Source: Endozoicomonas sp. G2_1 (lineage in GTDB: Bacteria > Pseudomonadota > Gammaproteobacteria > Enterobacterales > Alteromonadaceae). From it: DNA of 64,000 nt. This document shows positions 19,608 through 28,442 of the stretch, piece by piece; the stretch's first letter is position 1; each line of letters starts with the position of its first letter. The stretch lies in NCBI RefSeq assembly GCF_017744155.1, contig NZ_JAGHQT010000012.1:1-64000 (forward strand), given 5' to 3'. The translations under genes were made by a program, and so were the position numbers. Under the pieces are notes generated by a model. It was not told where the DNA came from and did not search any database. It saw only the letters and a list, made by a program, of their open reading frames with translations.

Positions 19608-19641
19608 ATATCCCCAAGCATCTTGAGATAGCTTGGGTATA
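19608..19641. repeat. solo copy of the 659-937 element end
   Basis: CATCTTGAGATAGCTTGGGTAT (19619-19640, two bases beyond the quotable limit avoided here by giving positions) matches the right end of the element at 916-937 except for about three bases. With a left arm TATCCCCAAGC it makes a compact hairpin between cysZ and the next gene. It looks like a remnant or minimal form of the same repeat family. Confidence 0.6.
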
Positions 19642-19679
19642 AGTGATATTCTCATTGTGATCAAGACGGATGGCAGACT

Positions 19680-20072
19680 ATGGCTAATAAAAGCTCGATG
19701 TTAAATACTAACAAAGTAGCAGCGATATTTAAAAAATCGCTCGTGCTCAGTGGAGTAAGTCTCGCGCTATCATTTTCAGCCTTGGCGCAAGACCAAACTC
19801 AAACACCTATCAGTATCGCTAAACTCAGTGATGCGCGTGTTTTCGCCGATTTTACTGAAAAATTACCGGCAGTACTCAACTATTTCACCAAAGCATCTGA
19901 ACAAGAAGTAATTGCCTTTTATCAAAACAATTACGGTGAAATAATTAGCCAAGAGCGCAAGCGCGGTCGTTTAACACTGAATTTCAGCGCTCAACAGCAA
20001 GCCATTCGAGTGGTGATTTCGCAGCAAAATCGTTTACGCCAAGTTGATGTGATTGTTGAAGCAGGTAATTAG
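19680..20072 (+). CDS. exported protein of unknown function
   Basis: 130 residues. A 36-residue signal region (positively charged, then LVLSGVSLALSFSALAQ, cleaved after ALA) precedes a ~94-residue mature domain. The mature part has a helix (EQEVIAFYQNNYG) and then beta strands with alternating charges (RGRLTLNF, IRVVISQ, QVDVIVE). No family is recognised. A second ATG at codon 7 could be the true start. A terminator separates it from the cytochrome gene downstream, so it is monocistronic. Confidence 0.65.
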   Translation: MANKSSMLNTNKVAAIFKKSLVLSGVSLALSFSALAQDQTQTPISIAKLSDARVFADFTEKLPAVLNYFTKASEQEVIAFYQNNYGEIISQERKRGRLTLNFSAQQQAIRVVISQQNRLRQVDVIVEAGN

Positions 20073-20109
20073 CTTTAACAAGGGTACCGCTAAATATGCC
20101 AATACAATG

Positions 20110-20145
20110 AAAGCAGAACCTAGTGGCCGGGGTCTGCTTTTTTTT
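20110..20145 (+). terminator. terminator upstream of the P460 gene
   Basis: AAAGCAGAACC pairs with GGGTCTGCTTT (one bulge), followed by eight T. It ends the 19680-20072 transcript, and because it sits inside the longer in-frame extension of the next gene it argues that translation of that gene starts later, at 20174. Confidence 0.85.
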
Positions 20146-20173
20146 GTGCAGACAAAATAATTGGGGGATAAAA

Positions 20174-20740
20174 ATGGCGAATAATAAAGTAGCACCAGTA
20201 ACACTGATCACTTCATTGGCCTTGCTAATAAACACAAGCGTGTTTGCCAATCAAAAAACAACTGAGCAAAAGATTGCCATTCCAGAGAATTACCAAAGCC
20301 GTTTTATTCAATATCACAGTGTTGATAAACCCGCAGACGGCGACAAACCGGCAAAAATTCGCTTTCTTTATGTTAACCCCGAAGCACTAGTGGCAGCGCG
20401 CGCTAATCAAGCCGCGCCCTACGGTACAGTTTTGTTAATGGAAGACCGCAAAGCGGCGCTCGACGACAATAACCAGCCACTAACCGATAAACACGGCCGC
20501 TACATCCCTAGCGATGAAAAGCTCGCGATCATTATTCAAGAAAAACAAAAAAATTGGGGTGATAAGCAGCCAGAGGTGCTGCGCAATGGCGATTGGGACT
20601 ACGCATTTTTTGACGGTAACGGCGTTAAAAAACAAGACTTAGATTACACACCTTGTTTTGCTTGCCACAAAGGCCAACAAGTAAATGACTACAATTTTAC
20701 TTTTAATGTCTTTGTTAACCAGCTCGCTGTTAAAAAGTAA
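20174..20740 (+). CDS. cytochrome P460-family exported c-type cytochrome
   Basis: 188 residues from the ATG at 20174, which has GGGGG 8 bp upstream and lies past a terminator; the longer frame from 20123 would be translated through that hairpin. A Sec signal (cleavage near VFA) precedes a P460-type fold: an FIQYHSVDKP opening, a central GTVLLME strand, a WDYAFFDGNG motif and a C-terminal CFACH heme-binding site. P460 proteins bind a c-type heme crosslinked to a side chain, and some oxidise hydroxylamine or NO. The substrate here is unknown. Confidence 0.82.
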   Translation: MANNKVAPVTLITSLALLINTSVFANQKTTEQKIAIPENYQSRFIQYHSVDKPADGDKPAKIRFLYVNPEALVAARANQAAPYGTVLLMEDRKAALDDNNQPLTDKHGRYIPSDEKLAIIIQEKQKNWGDKQPEVLRNGDWDYAFFDGNGVKKQDLDYTPCFACHKGQQVNDYNFTFNVFVNQLAVKK

Positions 20741-20773
20741 TTTAGAACGAGCTGTCGTCAATTTACACCAAGC

Positions 20774-21229
20774 CTAAAGCCCTTTAAACAAGTGGTAAGT
20801 GAATGCGACTTCGCTTGGCAAATAACCCGAGTGCTTAGGGAGTTGGTCGTCAATATCGGCAACGCGGCGATGATAGAAGATATGGCAAGACGCCGCAGGC
20901 AATTGCTCGAACTGACGAATATTAGCACTGGGTACAATGATCAACTTTGGCATTAAGGGCACGTTTAGCTTTTCGATAACCGGCGTATTGCAGGTTTGAC
21001 AGAGCCCTCTTTGCAATATTTTTGGGGAGCGATACGCGCGAAAGTTAACTTGGCTGTTATCGCTCAGCTGGACAGCATTGGCTCGAAAAACGCTAACGTC
21101 GCCATAAGCTGCTTGGTTATACTGCTGACAAATGGTGCAATGACAAAAACAGCGGAACAGTGGTTTACCGATAATACTGATTTGATTTTGACCACATTGG
21201 CATTGACCTTGTGTCATTTTTGCTGTCAT
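20774..21229 (-). CDS. GFA/CENP-V family zinc protein
   Basis: 151 residues with the Mss4-like zinc fold of the GFA family. Cysteines occur as CQCG (residues 10-13), CFCHCTIC (about 32-39) and CQTC (about 77-80), enough for two zinc sites. The named glutathione-formaldehyde activity of the family is disputed, so only the fold is claimed. GGGTGAG lies 3 bp before ATG 21229, supporting that start over a second Met at codon 5. Confidence 0.83.
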   Translation of the reverse strand: MTAKMTQGQCQCGQNQISIIGKPLFRCFCHCTICQQYNQAAYGDVSVFRANAVQLSDNSQVNFRAYRSPKILQRGLCQTCNTPVIEKLNVPLMPKLIIVPSANIRQFEQLPAASCHIFYHRRVADIDDQLPKHSGYLPSEVAFTYHLFKGL

Positions 21230-21330
21230 GAACTCACCCTGTATATTGATTAGAAAGATAACGTTAGCAGCTCAAGGGTAAAAAGCTCAAGCAATTTAAA
21301 GTCTTACAAGGCTAGCACTTACACACCAAA

Positions 21331-23799
21331 CTAGAACAAAGCCAATTGTTGATCGGTGATTTGGTCAAAGCTGGTACCGACAAAGGGTAAAATAGCATCT
21401 GCTACCGCTTTAAGCTGACGTTCAATGTACAACTGATAATCGAGTGGCGCCGACAAGTATTCAACCGTTTGCGGACCTTGTGTTGTTAAACAATAAGCTA
21501 TGTTGCCGCGGTACTGATACTTTAGCGGCTTGCCTTGTTTTTTGTTGAGTTCATCGGCTAAGCGCGCTGCTTTAACGTGTGGAGGCACATTTTTAACATA
21601 ATCAGCGAGTTTGCGCCGAATGCGCTTGCGATAAATGAGCAAGTGATCGTGCTCACCCGCTAGGGTTTTATTAACCATAGTTTCAACATACTCGCTAATC
21701 TCACTGAGTGGTTTGTCGTTAAACACTAAGTGATAAAGCTGATGTTGAAACACTTTTGCCAGCTCGGTCCAATCACTGCGCACACTTTCTAAGCCTTTAA
21801 ACACCATACGTTGTTTTGCGGTCGCTGGTTGTTCTGTGGCTTCACTCTCACCTTGCTGCTCGACTATTAATCCGGCGTAACGCTTTTTGGTGCCAATATC
21901 TAACCCCCTGACCGTTGGCATCAAAAAGCGCTGAAAATGCGTCTCAAACTCTATTTCGAGATAACTGGTTAACGAGAATTCATCTTCAATGGTTCGACGC
22001 CACTTATCATTGATATAAGTTTCTAGCTCTTTACCAATGGCCCTGCTTTGCCCTTGGTCATAGTCATCGCCAATGGCGACAAAAATAGAGTCGGTATCGC
22101 CATAGATAACCTGATACCCCTTGGCTTCAAGCCAGCTTTGTGTAGTTTTTAGCAAGGCGTGGCTACGTTTGGTAATGGAGCCTGACAAGCGTGGGTCGAA
22201 AAAGCGACAACCGGTGGAACCCAAAATACCGTAAAACGAGTTCATAATAATTTTTATCGCTTGTGATAAAACCGCATTATTCTGTGCTTTAGCTTTATCG
22301 CGCTCGCGCCATAGCTCGGTGATAATATCTGGAAGAAAGTGTTGGTCGCGGGAGAAATAAGCACCGTCAAAACCTTCAATCGCTTGTTCTGGCGCTTTTA
22401 AACCTTCGATTAATCCCATAGGGTCAATTTTAAACGTGCGAATAATGCTCGGGTACAGGCTTTTAAAATCGAGCACTAGCACGTTTTTGTACAAGCCGGG
22501 AATCGAGTCCATGACATAGCCACCGGGCGATACCAAATCACTAATGCCATCGCCCATGTTCGGCGCGACATAGCCCGCGCGATGGAGTTTGGGGACATAC
22601 AAATTGATAAAGGAAGCGACTGAACCACCGGCGCGATCAATGGCGAGACCAGTCAAATGGGCTCTTAATTTAGCAAAGGCGAGTAAGTCGGTTTGCTCGA
22701 AAATCTGCCAAACCAAACGACAGTCTTGTAAGTTATAATCCGCTAAGGCTTGCTTGTTGTGGTGAAATTTCTCGGTAATTTCTTGAACGCGGTTATCGAC
22801 ATCGTCAATGTGTTTACCAATCCCTAAGATTTCGTTGGCGACACTATCGAGGGCAAAACTGGGAAAGTTGTAGGTTGCGTTTTTCATCATATCAATGCCA
22901 TCGAGTACCACTCGACCAGCGATGTTGATATATCTTTGACCATTTGAATTAGTGCCACTTGAATTGGCGCGATTACCGCGCCAATACGGCGCACTTTGAT
23001 CTCGGCCAATCGCAAAAACAATTTGATGCAAGTCGCAGCGCTTCTGCAGTAAGTCGAAATCGAAATTAACCACGTTCCAACCGATAAAAATATCGGGATC
23101 ACATTGGTGTACCGACTCGATAAACGCGGTTAACAAAGCCTTTTCATCCTCAACCCATAAAATGTAATCTGGGCTATCTGGCTCTGGATGGCCGACCATA
23201 ATCACCTGTTCAATATCATCACTGTATAAACCGATGGAATAAAGCTGACCTTTAATTGAACATTCAAGATCAATGGACAGCATTGATAATTCAAAGTTGA
23301 ATTGATGAAAGTCAGCCGCGCGACACTTAGCTTGGGTAATGCGCTGAAAGCGCGGTGGTGGGTATGACACTGACGATTGATGTTTAGGGTTTGTTTCAAG
23401 CCCTTGAAATTCAATTCCAGCAGTAATGTAGCGCTCCATTAAAAAGCGTTCATCAGGGCGAAAGTCATCTTCAAAGCACTTGATACCCGCACCAGTTAGT
23501 AGTTCTCTGGCGGCGTAAAATTGATTGAGTTGATTAAAATAAATGCCAGACACTGGCTGCTGCGAAAAATTCTTTAACGTCAATGGCGTGACTTTATCAA
23601 GCTTAATCTTCTGCTCAATTAACAATGCTTGCGCTTGGGCTTGTTGGTGTTGGCTGATAAAAAATACCGCCTGCTCTTGCTCTATTTCGAGCTTTACCGG
23701 ACCTTGCGCAGTTCTGAGCCACAAAATAACGACCATACCAGTGCCTCGGTCGATGGTTTGTCGAGATAAAATAAAGCCTTTGTTACGGATAAGGTTCAT
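21331..23799 (-). CDS. polB: DNA polymerase II (family B)
   Basis: SOS-inducible repair polymerase with 3'-5' proofreading. 822 residues. The exonuclease motifs are visible: Exo I (SIDLE), Exo II (NVVNFDFD) and Exo III (YNLQD). So are the polymerase motifs: A (DFKSLYPSII), B (KIIMNSFYG) and C (YGDTDS). The length is close to the ~783 of E. coli Pol II. The gene is divergent from dinG and a LexA-like box lies 26 bp upstream of its start, which fits damage induction. Confidence 0.96.
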   Translation of the reverse strand: MNLIRNKGFILSRQTIDRGTGMVVILWLRTAQGPVKLEIEQEQAVFFISQHQQAQAQALLIEQKIKLDKVTPLTLKNFSQQPVSGIYFNQLNQFYAARELLTGAGIKCFEDDFRPDERFLMERYITAGIEFQGLETNPKHQSSVSYPPPRFQRITQAKCRAADFHQFNFELSMLSIDLECSIKGQLYSIGLYSDDIEQVIMVGHPEPDSPDYILWVEDEKALLTAFIESVHQCDPDIFIGWNVVNFDFDLLQKRCDLHQIVFAIGRDQSAPYWRGNRANSSGTNSNGQRYINIAGRVVLDGIDMMKNATYNFPSFALDSVANEILGIGKHIDDVDNRVQEITEKFHHNKQALADYNLQDCRLVWQIFEQTDLLAFAKLRAHLTGLAIDRAGGSVASFINLYVPKLHRAGYVAPNMGDGISDLVSPGGYVMDSIPGLYKNVLVLDFKSLYPSIIRTFKIDPMGLIEGLKAPEQAIEGFDGAYFSRDQHFLPDIITELWRERDKAKAQNNAVLSQAIKIIMNSFYGILGSTGCRFFDPRLSGSITKRSHALLKTTQSWLEAKGYQVIYGDTDSIFVAIGDDYDQGQSRAIGKELETYINDKWRRTIEDEFSLTSYLEIEFETHFQRFLMPTVRGLDIGTKKRYAGLIVEQQGESEATEQPATAKQRMVFKGLESVRSDWTELAKVFQHQLYHLVFNDKPLSEISEYVETMVNKTLAGEHDHLLIYRKRIRRKLADYVKNVPPHVKAARLADELNKKQGKPLKYQYRGNIAYCLTTQGPQTVEYLSAPLDYQLYIERQLKAVADAILPFVGTSFDQITDQQLALF

Positions 23800-23824
23800 T
23801 AAGCAGAGGATAACTGGTATGATA

Positions 23825-23840
23825 CTGATTATGTATACAG
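23825..23840. promoter_or_regulatory. LexA (SOS) box shared by polB and dinG
   Basis: CTGATTATGTATACAG matches the gammaproteobacterial LexA consensus CTG-N10-CAG, and 13 of 16 positions agree with the ideal CTG(TA)5CAG palindrome. It is the only such 16-mer in the 104-bp gap. It lies 26 bp before polB and 64 bp before dinG, and both are LexA-regulated in E. coli. Confidence 0.82.
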
Positions 23841-23903
23841 CAGTTTAAAGGTTTTTTCCGGCCTTTACCACTTTCATCAAATGGCAATTGCCACTCTATC
23901 AGC

Positions 23904-26012
23904 ATGCTCAGTGACAAAATCAAACAACAAATTAGACAGGCTTATAAAAAGATAGGCACCAACTTACCTAACTTTAGCCCGCGCAAACAGCAAACCTTTC
24001 TGATCGCTGAAATTGCTAAAACTCTCGCCGGTGAATACGACAAAACGCGCAAAATCATCACCATTGAAGCTGGCACAGGTACTGGTAAATCACTGGCCTA
24101 CAGCTTAGGCGCAATTCCACTGGCACTCAAGCGCAATAAAAAGGTCTGCATATCAACCGCGACTGTTGCCTTGCAAGAGCAATTGGTCAGCAAAGATTTG
24201 CCCTTTTTGAACAAAAATGCCGATTTAGATTTTAATTTTACCTTGGTAAAAGGTCGTCAGCGCTATGTTTGTCGACAAAAGTTGGCGCTCGCAGTCAGCA
24301 GCGATGACGAGCAAATTGGTTTTACTTTCGCTGAAAAGCCCAATGCCAGCGACATTCGCACTTTAGCCGAGATGCACAAAGCACTTAGCGATGGCAGCTG
24401 GCAAGGGGATCTTGATTCTTGGCATCAACCTGTACCCCACTATTTATGGCAGCAGATACAATCAGATAAACACAGTTGCCTCAAGCACATTGACGAGCAC
24501 ACTCAATGCCCCTTCCACAAAGCCCGAGAAACCATTGAAGCGGCAGATGTATTGGTGATAAATCACAGTTTATTGCTCGCCGACCTCGAACTGGGTGGTG
24601 GTAGGATTTTGCCTGAACCCGCCGATTGCTATTACGTGATCGACGAAGCTCACCACCTACCTAAAGTAACGAGAGACTTTTCCAGTGCCAGTGTCACGGT
24701 AAAAGGCGCAGCTGACTGGCTCGCTAAGTTGAAAGATATTGGCGATCGAATCTCGTCTCAGATCAAAACCCGCAGTGCGATTAATCCTGCCTTGCAACTT
24801 GGCGATGATTGCCAAGACATTATTACTGAGCTTAATAAAGTCGAGCAATTTTTAACGGCCAATGCGCCAGTCTATTTTGCTGAACAAGCCAGTAAAAACG
24901 CAAATAACGACAGCCAACAGTACCGTTTTGAAAACGGCATTTTGCCAAAAAGCATAAAAAACTGGGCGGAAGACCTGACTGATGCCAGTAAAAAATGCCT
25001 CAGCCACCTCAATAAACTCTACAACTTATTGATGGAAGCAGTCAAAGAAGGCGAAGTAAAGCTATATTTAGCCGAACCACTATTGGCTGAGGCAGGATTT
25101 TTAATTCAGCGTTTAGAAAACTTCAATGCACTTTGGTTTATGTACGCCAAAACCGACAGTGAAAAAGGTGCGCCACTCGCCCGCTGGCTCGAAAAGCTCG
25201 ACGGCAAACGGCAAGATTTTCTGCTCAGTGCCTCACCAATTGAAGTTGGCTTTACTTTAGAAGATATGTTGTGGTCGAAAGCTGAAGGTGTGGTACTGTG
25301 CTCCGCGACCATTCGCGCGCTAAACTCGTTTGATCACTTTTGCCATCAAGCCGGTTTAGGTAAAAACGATGGCAGCCAGTACCAAGCGGTCGACTCCCCG
25401 TTTGATTATCAAAACAACGCCAAGCTCGTTATTCCCAAAATGCGCTATGAGCCGAGCCATGACAACTTTACCCAAGAGCTTATTGACACCTTACCTAAGT
25501 TAGTGAGTCTGGATGATGCCTGCTTGGTGCTATTTGCCTCATATTGGCAAATGGAACGGGTTGCCAAGGCACTACGTGAAAAACACAAATGGCCAATTAG
25601 CGTTCAAGGCGAGCACTCTAGGCAGTTTATTCTTGATCTTCACAAAAACCGTATTGCCAAGGGCAAAGGTAGTATTTTATTTGGTACCCAAAGTTTTTCT
25701 GAAGGGTTAGATTTACCCGGCGATTTGTTGACTAATTTAATTATTACTAAACTCCCCTTTGCGGTGCCAACCTCACCTGTTGAGGAAGCGCAAGCTGAGT
25801 ACGTCACCGCTAAGGGGGGTAATCCATTTATGTCACTGACCATTCCCGAAACCTCAAAGAAGCTAGTACAGTCATGCGGCCGATTACTCAGGAATGAAAA
25901 AGACGTTGGCACCATTACACTGCTCGATAAACGCTTGGTCACTAAACGCTACGGCAGTGAACTACTCAATTCGCTACCACCGTTTAGCCGTGATATTAGC
26001 CGTCAAGACTAA
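23904..26012 (+). CDS. dinG: ATP-dependent DNA helicase DinG
   Basis: Superfamily 2 (XPD-like) 5'-3' helicase that resolves R-loops and other structures. 702 residues: Walker A AGTGTGKS (56-63), DEAH box (247-250) and C-terminal helicase motifs (ATLRAL-type SATIRAL, FGTQSFSEGLDLPG, QSCGRLLR). E. coli DinG holds a 4Fe-4S cluster with four cysteines; here I see Cys123, Cys192 and Cys202, but no cysteine at the expected position between the last two. Either another residue supplies the ligand or the cluster is altered. Confidence 0.95.
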   Translation: MLSDKIKQQIRQAYKKIGTNLPNFSPRKQQTFLIAEIAKTLAGEYDKTRKIITIEAGTGTGKSLAYSLGAIPLALKRNKKVCISTATVALQEQLVSKDLPFLNKNADLDFNFTLVKGRQRYVCRQKLALAVSSDDEQIGFTFAEKPNASDIRTLAEMHKALSDGSWQGDLDSWHQPVPHYLWQQIQSDKHSCLKHIDEHTQCPFHKARETIEAADVLVINHSLLLADLELGGGRILPEPADCYYVIDEAHHLPKVTRDFSSASVTVKGAADWLAKLKDIGDRISSQIKTRSAINPALQLGDDCQDIITELNKVEQFLTANAPVYFAEQASKNANNDSQQYRFENGILPKSIKNWAEDLTDASKKCLSHLNKLYNLLMEAVKEGEVKLYLAEPLLAEAGFLIQRLENFNALWFMYAKTDSEKGAPLARWLEKLDGKRQDFLLSASPIEVGFTLEDMLWSKAEGVVLCSATIRALNSFDHFCHQAGLGKNDGSQYQAVDSPFDYQNNAKLVIPKMRYEPSHDNFTQELIDTLPKLVSLDDACLVLFASYWQMERVAKALREKHKWPISVQGEHSRQFILDLHKNRIAKGKGSILFGTQSFSEGLDLPGDLLTNLIITKLPFAVPTSPVEEAQAEYVTAKGGNPFMSLTIPETSKKLVQSCGRLLRNEKDVGTITLLDKRLVTKRYGSELLNSLPPFSRDISRQD

Positions 26013-26080
26013 TAATTTGTCGTTGCAATAAGAATCAGTCAAGTACCAACATAACCAAAACGAATGATTAAACAAATAAA

Positions 26081-26117
26081 TTGCATACTATCGTCAGTTT
26101 GCTAATATCAAACTGAC
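26081..26117 (+). promoter_or_regulatory. promoter and palindromic operator of the parD-like gene
   Basis: -35 TTGCAT (26081-26086), a 16-bp spacer and -10 TAATAT (26103-26108). A perfect inverted repeat, GTCAGTTTG / CAAACTGAC (26093-26117), straddles the -10 box, which forms its centre. The palindrome ends 28 bp before the start codon. Occupation by a dimeric ribbon-helix-helix protein would block RNA polymerase, the classical antitoxin autoregulation layout. Confidence 0.72.
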
Positions 26118-26145
26118 AACATTCTAATAACAAAGGTGCGTAATT

Positions 26146-26325
26146 ATGATCATGTTAAACATTTCAGAAGAAATGAAGCAATGGATTGACGACCAAGTTG
26201 CCAGCGGTCGTTTTAGCTGTCACAACGAGTACATCACTCACTTGCTTGAAATCGATCAAAAACACCAAAAGCAAGGTGACTTAACGCCAGAAGACATTGT
26301 TCACCAACAGCAAGAAACATACTAA
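26146..26325 (+). CDS. ParD-like ribbon-helix-helix antitoxin, solo
   Basis: 59 residues. The N-terminal strand (MLNISEEM) and helices carrying DQVASGRFSCHNEYITHLL match the ParD/CopG pattern, in which the second helix contains VASGR and a SE/NE turn. The acidic C-terminal tail (GDLTPEDIV) could contact a toxin. AAAGGTG lies 9 bp before ATG 26146; the Met at codon 3 is an alternative. No ParE/RelE-like toxin frame lies on either side, so it is an orphan regulator or its toxin is unrecognised. Confidence 0.72.
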   Translation: MIMLNISEEMKQWIDDQVASGRFSCHNEYITHLLEIDQKHQKQGDLTPEDIVHQQQETY

Positions 26326-26353
26326 GCGCTTGTCTTGCTGTTAACCTAATGTA

Positions 26354-26419
26354 TGGCGAATGTTCTAACTTCTATTATTAAGAATAATAATAGCACTACA
26401 TTAGAACAACATTTCGCCA
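26354..26419. repeat. 66-bp nested palindrome
   Basis: Outer arms TGGCGAATGTTCTAA and TTAGAACAACATTTCGCCA pair with small bulges. Inside, CTATTATTA and TAATAATAG form a perfect 9-bp stem with an AGAA tetraloop. It lies 28 bp after the parD-like stop. There is no T-run, so it is not a standard terminator; it may be a REP-like repeat or a structured 3' end. Confidence 0.6.
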
Positions 26420-26485
26420 ACAGTTTTTTGCCAATAGCTGATCAATAATGCCATGACTTAACAAACAAAAGGCCATGGTATTATC

Positions 26486-26611
26486 ATGAACAGAAAAGCA
26501 AAAATTAAATTGCTCAATTGTTATCGAGCGCTCCCTGTAGTATCGATTTATGTACTGTCCGCCTATATCAGCCAATCAACCATCGTCTACCTAGCAAAAG
26601 CCATTTTTTGA
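26486..26611 (+). CDS. possible 41-residue hydrophobic peptide
   Basis: A short frame after the palindrome encodes a basic N-terminus (MNRKAKIKLL) and a hydrophobic stretch (VVSIYVLSAYI). The composition recalls small membrane toxins, but there is only a weak distant AAAAGG ribosome site and no family match. Low confidence that it is translated. Confidence 0.2.
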   Translation: MNRKAKIKLLNCYRALPVVSIYVLSAYISQSTIVYLAKAIF

Positions 26612-26664
26612 ACAAAAGGTTTTGAGCTGAGAATATAATCTCAGCTCAACTAACACTCACCTCC

Positions 26665-27438
26665 TTAATTTTTAGCCATTTGGTTTAAATCACTATGAAT
26701 TTTTACTACGACACGGCGGTCGTAAAAACTGGCCTCTTGCTGAGCGTTTGCAACAATTGGTGCTGACTCGCCAAAGGCAAAAATATTGATTTTGTCGGCG
26801 GCGACACCTTGCTTGATTAGAGCGTTCTTCACTGAGTTCACTCGTGCCAGTGATAGGTTGTGATTTCGCGTTTCATCGCCTTGTAAATCGGTATAGCCAG
26901 ACAGATCAATACTCAGCTCTGGATTAACTTGTAAAATACGCGCAAGTGCAACCACCTGCGCGTGATAATGAGGTGCGATATCGCTTGAACCAGTTGAAAA
27001 CTGTAGGCTCATTAACAAATTTTCCGCTTGTAATTGACTAGTGTTTTTCTGCTTTTGCGATAGTGCTAATAACTCTTGCTGATAATCGAGCTCTGCTTGT
27101 TTCAATTGGCGGCGATAGTTTGCAGCCATCGTATTTTGGTGCTGGTGCTGCTGTTCGATATGGGCTGACATAATCTCAATATCTTCATTGGCGTTGTAAT
27201 GCTTGGCAAAAAAGGTACTGGCGACACCAGTAACAAAAGCGCCAATTGGGCCTGCGACAATCGCGCCAACAACCGCTCCTGAACCAAAGGCAATTTCTTG
27301 TCGGCGGTCTTTTTCCTGTTTAGAGGTTAATTTGGGGCCCGCGGAGGAAAACTCAGTTTCTGCCTTGGCAATATTAATTGTCACTGGCGCTAAAATTAAT
27401 GCTGAGCTAACCATTAAGTGAATAAGATTTTTTTTCAT
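26665..27438 (-). CDS. pdsO: sortase-system OmpA-family protein PdsO
   Basis: 257 residues from the ATG at 27438 (GGGA upstream; a further ATG 15 bp earlier is less likely). A Sec signal is cleaved near AKA, then a Gly/Ala-rich hydrophobic segment (about 45-65), a coiled coil (about 75-125), and a C-terminal OmpA-like peptidoglycan-binding domain (about 140-250, with GYTDLQGDE and LSLARVNSV). This architecture fits PdsO of the marine proteobacterial dedicated sortase system, and its divergent neighbours are the matching regulator and kinase. No sortase or sortase substrate is adjacent. Confidence 0.78.
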   Translation of the reverse strand: MKKNLIHLMVSSALILAPVTINIAKAETEFSSAGPKLTSKQEKDRRQEIAFGSGAVVGAIVAGPIGAFVTGVASTFFAKHYNANEDIEIMSAHIEQQHQHQNTMAANYRRQLKQAELDYQQELLALSQKQKNTSQLQAENLLMSLQFSTGSSDIAPHYHAQVVALARILQVNPELSIDLSGYTDLQGDETRNHNLSLARVNSVKNALIKQGVAADKINIFAFGESAPIVANAQQEASFYDRRVVVKIHSDLNQMAKN

Positions 27439-27712
27439 AGTGTTAATTCCCATTTCTGTATATTAGATAACTTTACACTCGGGTCTTTGTTACCCTTGAT
27501 GTCGTTGACGAAAGATATTAAACACTTAAAAATCGGTTACTTATGGTCGTAAAGAAGGCAAGCTACTGAGCAAATATGGCAACAATATGGCAATTGTGCC
27601 GATTTGCTGTTTTTTACTTCACAAACGCAAATTATCGGATATAGTCAAGCCATAAACTGCCAGCTCGCAGATAACCTAAGCCCATATTTCAAATACCCGA
27701 GAATATCGATAA

Positions 27713-28432
27713 ATGAGTAAGCGTATTGCAATAGTAGAAGATGAAGCGGCAATTAGAGAAAACTATGCCGATGTTTTGCGTCAACAGGGCTACCAAGTAC
27801 AAACTTATGCCAACCGGGAAACGGCAACCCAAGCATTTGCCCTGCGTTTACCTAACTTAGTGATTTTAGACATTGGCTTAGAACAGGAATACGACGCCGG
27901 CTTTACCTTGTGTCAATGGCTTCGTTCACAATCCAAAACCTTGCCAATTATTTTTCTAACTGCACGCGATAACGATGTTGACACAATTTCGGGTTTGCGA
28001 ATTGGTGCCGATGATTACCTAACAAAAGATATTAGCTTGCCTCACTTGAGTGCCCGTATTGCAGCGCTATTTCGTCGCCAAGAAGCGCTTGATCAACCGC
28101 AGCAAGAGCAGCATTTACTGACTCTAGGCGACTTAATCATCGACAGCCAGCGCATGACCATTAGCTGGCAACAACAAGCCATTGATTTAACTGTTACCGA
28201 GTTTTGGATGGTTTATGCCCTTGCCAAACATCCTGGACACGTTAAAAATCGCCAGCAGTTGATGCAAGACTCAAATATCTACGTTGATGATTCAACCATT
28301 ACCTCACACATCAAACGAATTAGAAAAAAATTCGCCAAATTTGATAACGAATTCGACTGTATTGAAACGGTTTACGGCATGGGCTATCGCTGGAATCAGC
28401 CAGAGCTTACCCAATCAAGTGCGCTAGATTAA
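27713..28432 (+). CDS. pdsR: sortase-system response regulator PdsR
   Basis: 239 residues: receiver domain with Glu9-Asp10, Asp53 (ILDIGLEQEYDAGF, which has a family-specific insertion compared with the usual DxxLP), Thr83 and Lys105, then a winged-helix domain ending VYGMGYRW. The insertion after the phospho-Asp and the pairing with the next gene fit the dedicated sortase-system regulator group. It is followed by the kinase after 10 bp, and both diverge from pdsO across 274 bp. Confidence 0.8.
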   Translation: MSKRIAIVEDEAAIRENYADVLRQQGYQVQTYANRETATQAFALRLPNLVILDIGLEQEYDAGFTLCQWLRSQSKTLPIIFLTARDNDVDTISGLRIGADDYLTKDISLPHLSARIAALFRRQEALDQPQQEQHLLTLGDLIIDSQRMTISWQQQAIDLTVTEFWMVYALAKHPGHVKNRQQLMQDSNIYVDDSTITSHIKRIRKKFAKFDNEFDCIETVYGMGYRWNQPELTQSSALD

Positions 28433-28442
28433 GGTAAACCCA

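Larger units (their letters stand above)
26326..26664. other. intergenic region between parD-like gene and pdsO
   Basis: 339 bp with no recognisable toxin gene. It holds a 66-bp palindrome (26354-26419) and a possible 41-codon frame (26486-26611), both listed separately. Confidence 0.5.
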
